NCBI GenBank assembly: GCA_026120185.1
Contig: JANUWF010002354.1
Span: forward strand, 434,001-498,000
Direction of reading: 5' to 3'
Length of the DNA: 64,000 nucleotides
Source of the DNA: Voacanga thouarsii
Taxonomy: Eukaryota > Streptophyta > Magnoliopsida > Gentianales > Apocynaceae
In this document: in pieces, positions 58,783-64,000 of the stretch
Layout of the letters: each line of letters opens with the position of its first letter
Position numbering within the stretch: the first letter of the stretch is position 1
Translations under genes and position numbers: made by a program
The notes under the pieces: generated by a model
The model's input: the letters and a program-made list of their open reading frames with translations, nothing else
What the model was told of the DNA's origin: nothing
Databases searched by the model: none

Positions 58783-59662
58783 TATTTTATATTAATATAT
58801 AAAATCCGTCACAAATTGCTACGGATCTGCGACGGATTTCTAAAAATAAAAAATAAATTAATTTTCTTAAAATTAAAAAAAATCCGTCTCAATTTGCGAC
58901 TGAAAATTCTGTCATCGCAGATCCATCGCAAAGCCCTAGCAAATCTGTCGCTAATTCACAAAAAAATTTACTATATAATTAATATATAACACAATATATC
59001 ACAAGAATTTCAATAGCTTATTGGTGGAATGCGTGTTTCCCCACAATATGGACGCGGGTTCGAGCCCTAAATCTGACATAATCTCATAATATTCTTGACA
59101 GGTAGGGTTGTGGATCGGGTTCTCAGCGGACCGGGTCGGGCCGATGAACGGGCGGACCGAATAGCTAATTAATTAAGTTTTTTAATAAAAAATTTATGTC
59201 GTCGCAAATTCATCACAAATTTAATTAATTTTTTAAATAATTTTTTTCGCTACCACAAATTAAATTAATTAATTTTTAAAAAATAATTTTTTTCCGTCGC
59301 AAAATTAATTAATTTTTTAAATAATTTTTTTTCGCTACCGCAAATTAAATTAATTAATTTTTTAAAAATAATTTTTTTTCCGTCGCAAATCCGTCGCTAA
59401 ATTATTTTAGTTTTTGTAAATAAAAAAATTTTTGCCGTTGCAAAATTAATTAATTTTTTAAATAATTTTTTTCGCTACTACAAATTAAATTACTTAATTT
59501 TTTCAAAATTTAAAAATTTTTTGATTAATTTTTTTTAAAATAAAAGTTTTTGACCGTCGCAAATTAGTCGCTATTTGCGACACCCTTTTTAGCGACGGAC
59601 TTAATCCGTCGACAGATTAGCGACGGATTTGGCCGTCGCTAATTTGATTTTTTCTTGTAGTG
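57748..59662. mobile_element. CACTA (En/Spm) element copy 2, 1915 bp, intact ends
   Basis: It starts CACTACAAGAAAAA and ends with a near-complement, TTTTTTCTTGTAGTG, flanked by a 3-bp duplication ATA (57745-57747 and 59663-59665). Both arms consist of repeats around CCGTCGCAATTTTGCTACGG and GCGACGGATTTCTAAAA. It has no transposase frame, so it is non-autonomous. Its middle is the reverse complement of the middle of copy 1 at 38517-41377. It lies inside a hAT element. Confidence 0.92.
59014..59066 (+). repeat. tRNA-like patch inside CACTA copy 2
   Basis: An A-box-like TAGCTTATTGG at 59014-59024 and a B box GGGTTCGAGCC at 59056-59066 are spaced as in tRNA genes. Flanking sequence continues identically into CACTA family DNA, so it belongs to the family rather than being a free tRNA gene. 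No complete cloverleaf could be drawn. Confidence 0.55.
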
Positions 59663-59901
59663 ATAAATTATAATTTTTATACATATGCACTATGCGGGCC
59701 AGGGCCAAGGCCAAGGGCGGGGATGAGTCGGGTAGGCCGGGGATCATGCTATCCTTATCCCCGGTCGGTCCCGCCTAGCAGATAGAGGTGTAGAGCCTTC
59801 CCCCGACATCGTTCCCGCTTAAATGGAGAAATTTTCGATCCAATCGAGCCAGGTCGAACCGAGCCAAGCCTCCAATTTATACGAAGAAATTGCCATCCCT
59901 A

Positions 59902-60354
59902 GACACATAATCATTTAGCTATTCTAGTCATAAGTAATGAGATTTTCATTTTGAGACATTATTTTTTTTTTTTTGAGATATAATTATGTTTAATATTTTT
60001 TATTGAAAGATTCAATCACATAGACACCGCACAAGTATTACCTAATTGATATTGCTCTGTGACATAAGAGAAGAGTATCAAATTGCATTCTTTTCTTTGG
60101 CACAATGTTATATTCTCCCTTTGTTTTTAGGGGAAATTTTCAAAAATGAAAATATTAATGACAAAATTAATCTATCCAAATATTCACCCAAAAAAATATT
60201 GAAATTTAAATATTAAAAAATAAAGTTAGAATGTGAAAACTGAATTTTATAAACTGATCTCATGGATTGGACTACAAATGAAGCACTCGATTAGGCTATT
60301 ACTAACCTAATATATTTTAATACTCCAATCCAAGTGCAAATGACACAAAAAATT
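59902..60354. other. AT-rich spacer
   Basis: No gene or clear element seen between the hAT element and the fold-back element. Confidence 0.5.
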
Positions 60355-61269
60355 GGCAAAATATATCAGTCACCGTTAAACTTTCATAAATTTTGATTTT
60401 CACCTTCAAACTTTAAAATATGTGATTTTAGCCCTCGAACTTTTAAAATACCTAAAAAATAGCACTTTCAACAATAAAAATTCAAGTACAATACAAAATC
60501 ACCAGATTTTAACTCTCATTTCCCTATTTTTAATTTCTAAAATATTATTCTTCAACTTTAATCTCGCTCTCTTCTCTTCAAATTTCTTCATTTATCAACA
60601 CCAATTTTAAGATATAACTTCAAACCTTTTATGAGACTCAATAATCTTAAAATTACTCTTTTGCATTTTTTTGAATCTAACCATATAACAAAAATAACAT
60701 ATTTTACCCTTTAATAAACAAAACTAAGACGTAAAGATGAAAAAGAAAAAAAATCGATTCAGTTATTGACGAATATTAATTTTATTGGCATCTCTACAGG
60801 AAGGAAGAATAAATTTGAAAGAAGAAGTGAATTATCAAAAAAAAAAAAAAGAGAGAGAAGTGAGAGACGCGTAAGTCACAGTAGTCTTTTCCTGTCATAT
60901 ATAGAAGTTACTTTATAAGAATTAGAACGATGACACTACATTGTGAGAGTTGAGTAAATGAAAATACTTATAAAATAGGTCATGTGGAAGTTATGTGATG
61001 AATTTTCATAAACACTTAATAGTTTTAATTAATGGAAGAGCTAATTCGAAGAGGAGTGCGAGATTAAAGTTGAAGAATAATATTTTAGAAATAAAAATAG
61101 GAGAATCAAAGTTAAAATTTAGTAGTTTTGTATTGTATTTGAGCTTTTATTGTTGAAATTGTTATTTTTTATGTGTTTTAGAAGTTTGATGACTAAAATC
61201 AAGCATTTTAAAATTCGAGGATTGAAATTAAAATTTGTGAAAGTTCAAGGATGGCTGACATATTTTACC

Positions 61270-61270
<1 letters not shown>
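60355..61270. mobile_element. Long fold-back (inverted-repeat) element, 916 bp
   Basis: The arms are about 235 bp each. The left begins GGCAAAATATATCAGTCACC. Inward from the right it is GGGTAAAATATGTCAGCCAT. Both then run through AACTTTCA-AAATTTTGATTT, ATTATTCTTCAACTTTAATC and TCGC. The ends resemble those of foldback MULE-type elements, but no target duplication is evident. The 62-aa frame at 60422 lies in the arm and is not a gene. Confidence 0.75.

Positions 61271-61271
<1 letters not shown>

Positions 61272-61307
<36 letters not shown>
61272..61307. repeat. (AT)n microsatellite
   Basis: About seventeen TA units directly abut the right end of the fold-back element. Confidence 0.9.
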
Positions 61308-61310
<3 letters not shown>

Positions 61311-61440
61311 TGGGTAGAAAAGGAAGGAATGCAACTACTGTACAGTGACAAAGCGGAGGGTATAACTCTTTACTGCAAATAAGATTCCAGTGGTATATGC
61401 CAATCAAAATCAAGGCAATACGACATATTACCATTATTCA

Positions 61441-61621
61441 GTTCCGTCAAATCATTGTTTCTAATTAATTTCTCTTCACAAAAAGGCCATCTTCCTGACA
61501 GTCCCATGAATACCAAAAATTATTTAGTTCCATCAAATTCTAGTTTCTATATTATTCTCAACTTCTAATTATTTCCCTTCACAAATCGGCCATCCCCCTG
61601 ACAGTCCCGTGGAAACCAAAA
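61441..61621 (+). promoter_or_regulatory. Direct duplication upstream of the small gene
   Basis: Two diverged copies of an ~80-95 bp unit: 61441-61520 and 61527-61621. Shared blocks are GTTCC(G/A)TCAAAT, TTCACAAA..GGCCATC and CCTGACAGTCCC. The second copy ends about 140 bp before the ATG at 61763, so any factor sites it contains would be doubled in the promoter. The function is inference. Confidence 0.6.
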
Positions 61622-61762
61622 CTGGGGCGTGGCCACAGAATCCTATTGTCTCTCATTCCCTTCCAACCACAGACTGAGATGTCCTTCTGTCACACCCTGC
61701 AGACAAAATTTTCAATCAAGAATAATTTCTCACGACTTCAACAGAGCTGAAGAACACATATC

Positions 61763-62107
61763 ATGAAGAAAGTTGAAGCGATGGAAACATATAATTCTCA
61801 GGGGGACAACGGAAGAGAAGAATGGTTGTCTTGGTCGTGCTGGGGACGTCTGAAACTGATGCTTCCATGGACAAGAAGGAAAAGGGGTCATCAAATGCAA
61901 AAAAATACTGTTGGTTGCAATGACTGTGCATCCAATATTTTCAAATCAAAAAGGCAAAGACCTCTTACTGGTACATTCAGATACAGCCCATTAAGCTACG
62001 CTCAGAACTTTGATGAGGGGGTCGAGGATAATGAGGATTCTTCACTTGTTGGTTTCTCCTCCAGATTTGCAACTCCTTCCTCTATTACTCATTCGGAAGG
62101 GAAGTGA
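61763..62107 (+). CDS. Small conserved plant protein of unknown function, 114 aa
   Basis: A single exon with ATG at 61763 (a second in-frame ATG at 61781) and TGA at 62105-62107. The protein is basic in its first half (WSCWGRLKLMLPWTRRKRGH, with two Trp-rich clusters). Its second half contains TGTFRYSPLSYAQNFDEG followed by an acidic stretch, and it ends in a Ser/Thr-rich tail. The (F/Y)xYxPLSYxxNFDEG-like motif recurs in small uncharacterised plant proteins as far as I know, which is the main reason to call it real. There is no signal peptide or membrane span. A Trp/Arg cluster might bind membranes or nucleic acid, but no function is known to me. It is isolated between transposons. Confidence 0.72.
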   Translation: MKKVEAMETYNSQGDNGREEWLSWSCWGRLKLMLPWTRRKRGHQMQKNTVGCNDCASNIFKSKRQRPLTGTFRYSPLSYAQNFDEGVEDNEDSSLVGFSSRFATPSSITHSEGK

Positions 62108-62834
62108 CTTTAAATAATTATACTTTTAATTGTTAATTAAGCACTTTCATCTGCGAAGGAAAATTATTAAAACTTCCTGAAATGTCATATGTATGTAGAT
62201 TAGCTAAGTAAAAGTGATTAAAACTTCAGAGTGAATATAATACTCCTCATTGAAATGATTATTTGTATGCATTTCATCTGCATTTTAATTAACAAACCCT
62301 GTTTTCTTTTTCTCTGCTTTATCAGCTTGTTTTTCTGATTATTAGATAATTGCTATGGAAGAATTCATCTAGTAAACTCCATGCAGTAGAATCCCTTGTC
62401 TCATCAATGCATGGCCAAGAGGCAAAAGCGCCTTTTTTCCTTGCAGTAACTTCCTTTTTAACAAAATGGGTGATGTCAATTACATCGTCTACTCATGATA
62501 TCATTAATTACACCATTTCAAGGGTAAGGATAATTTCTGCAGCTTTGGCAAATTTTTCTCTTCAATAATATAAGTAATGATTTTTTTTCCTTTAAAAAAA
62601 AATTGCAAAGATCTTTGATATACAGTATATCACACCCTTTCTAGTTTCTAGGTCCCGCATGATCCAAATATAAGCAAGAACATCATATCTGATATTCGGA
62701 AATGAGTGAACCATGAGACAACAATTATTTTCCTCGGGATTGAAATCCGATAGTATCCTAACCCCCATTAACGGTGGGGTTGTGGAAGATGAAGAGAGAT
62801 GTTGAACTACAAAAACGTTCGATTTGCAGCAATG
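62108..62834. other. 3' flank of the small gene
   Basis: AT-rich. The 72-aa frame at 62350-62568 (ATG-like start, no known motif) could be an exon relic but cannot be supported. Confidence 0.4.
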
Positions 62835-62842
62835 GTTATGGA

Positions 62843-63504
62843 TAGGGATGACAATGTGATTGGGTCGGGTCGGAGATTAGAAATCTCGATTCTACCTCTC
62901 ATATGTTTTCGTATTTCCCTTCTCGGCCCGTTTTTGCTACGGAAAAAGGCGAGGATCCTCGCCTCCGGTCCGTCGGGAACAAAACAATTCCCGGTCCCAA
63001 TCCAGAGAAGAGGGGCTTGTCTGGGCCTGGAAATAATTATAAAGATTTTTAAAAAAATTTTGCCTCCAATATATTTTTATTCAAAATTTTTTAATCATAT
63101 AGAAAACTTTTGTAGTAATTTCCAATAATTCACATATTTATCATATCATTAGATTAGTAAGAGTAAAATTAATGATTTATAATTTATAATTTTTTAAATT
63201 TTTCTTTTCTTTTCTATTTTATTTTATATACATATATAATCTACCTTTACACACATATATATATAATCATATATAATATATATAATCTATCTATAATTTA
63301 TATAATATTTATATATATATATATACATATATACATATATGTAAAGTGGGTCGAGGGCGGGGATCATGCAATTCCCGTCCCTGGTTAGCGAGCCGAGGAA
63401 TGAAATCCGTCCCCGACCCGTCTCTACTTAAATCGAGAAATTCCTGATCCAATCAGGTCGGACCGGGCCGGGTCTCAATTTAAGTGAAAAAATTGTCATC
63501 CCTA
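62843..63504. mobile_element. Non-autonomous hAT element, 662 bp, perfect 8-bp duplication
   Basis: Flanked by GTTATGGA on both sides (62835-62842 and 63505-63512). The ends are TAGGGATGACAATGTGATTG and, inward from the right, TAGGGATGACAATTTTTTCA. Subterminal GC-rich blocks (CGGAAAAAGGCGAGGATC; GGGCGGGGATCATGC) match the element at 56337-59901. The interior is AT-rich with TATA runs. Confidence 0.92.
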
Positions 63505-63512
63505 GTTATGGA

Positions 63513-64000
63513 GTACTGAAAAGCCATTGAAAGAGGAATAACGAAAGCGCTGATGTATTCAAAGGAGTAAGTATGATCACTATTAACATAAGCAAAGCAC
63601 AGCAGTGATCTTGTAGATGGATTCTTTTATTTAACTTCGGAGTCCAAAAATTGGAAAAAAAAAAAGTGCATGGTCACATATTCTCTTTTGAAGAAACATT
63701 TAATTTTTTATAAAAAATAATAAAGTAGCACTTGCAAGTGCGATGGCAGCTAATTAGTGTACTTGTCCCCATTGAAGTTATTTATTCCGGACCGCAACCA
63801 CATCAGTTTTCAAAGTTTACAATTCTTGATCACAAACCACATTTAAAGTTTTAAACTTCTATCCTTCGATAAGATTAATAATCAAGTAACCTTTTAAGTG
63901 ACAAATTTTCTTCACCAAAAGAGGTTGACAAAGACAATGCGAAACTAATCAAACATGGACCAAGGGCGGTTTTCGCATCCAAATAAAAAAACAACAAAAT
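63513..64000. other. Intergenic DNA at the window end
   Basis: No gene recognised. Confidence 0.5.

Larger units (their letters stand above)
56337..59901. mobile_element. Non-autonomous hAT element carrying a nested CACTA element
   Basis: The ends are TAGGGATGGCAATCGGGTCA and, inward from the right, TAGGGATGGCAATTTCTTCG. The 8-bp flanks GACACAGT / GACACATA match at six of eight positions. GC-rich subterminal stretches (GGGAAAAGGCAGGAATC; GCCGGGGATCATGC) also occur in the copy at 62843-63504. Without the CACTA element and its duplication it is about 1.65 kb. No transposase. Confidence 0.78.

Overview
The window is plant nuclear DNA, most likely from a eudicot. It has intron-containing genes with GT-AG (and one GC-AG) introns, an editing-type PPR gene, PTR-type oligopeptide transporters, very AT-rich spacers, and a dense layer of plant transposons (copia, MULE, hAT, CACTA, Helitron, Stowaway-like). 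The species cannot be named from the sequence alone.

Layout. 1-3459: last eight exons of a mitochondrial-type serine hydroxymethyltransferase gene. 6802-9173: a PPR gene of the PLS-E-DYW class with a small first exon behind a GC-AG intron. 10346-10829: a short hAT element with a perfect 8-bp target duplication. 13460-19436: a degenerate copia retrotransposon on the minus strand. 19437-29897: the remains of a MULE (copy 2, plus strand) holding a plant-mobile-domain (PMD, MAIN-like) gene and the front half of a mudrA-like transposase. It is broken by a solo copia LTR (19799-21706) and a RICESLEEPER-like hAT (26608-29797). 29898-36756: OPT pseudogene A, truncated by MULE copy 2 and split again by a second, related MULE (copy 1, 30989-36439, minus strand), which has 9-bp target duplications and also carries PMD plus transposase. 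37760-38145: first-exon relic of OPT gene B. 38517-41377: CACTA copy 1. 41378-45345: degenerate TTF/DUF4371-type hAT carrying two nested MITEs. 45640-48273: likely Helitron. 51555-55217: apparently intact OPT gene C (six exons, 755 aa). 56337-59901: non-autonomous hAT with a complete CACTA element inside. 60355-61270: long fold-back element. 61763-62107: small conserved plant gene. 62843-63504: second copy of the 56337 hAT family.

The host genes that look functional are SHMT (partial), the PPR gene, OPT-C and the small gene at 61763. The three OPT loci on one strand look like a tandem array of which only the last is intact.

The most interesting system is the MULE family that couples a PMD gene to a mudrA transposase. 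Two copies in opposite orientation have the same gene order, related ends and GGTCGCATTC subterminal palindromes. Both are inserted in the same OPT gene. All calls come from reading the sequence; no database search was run.
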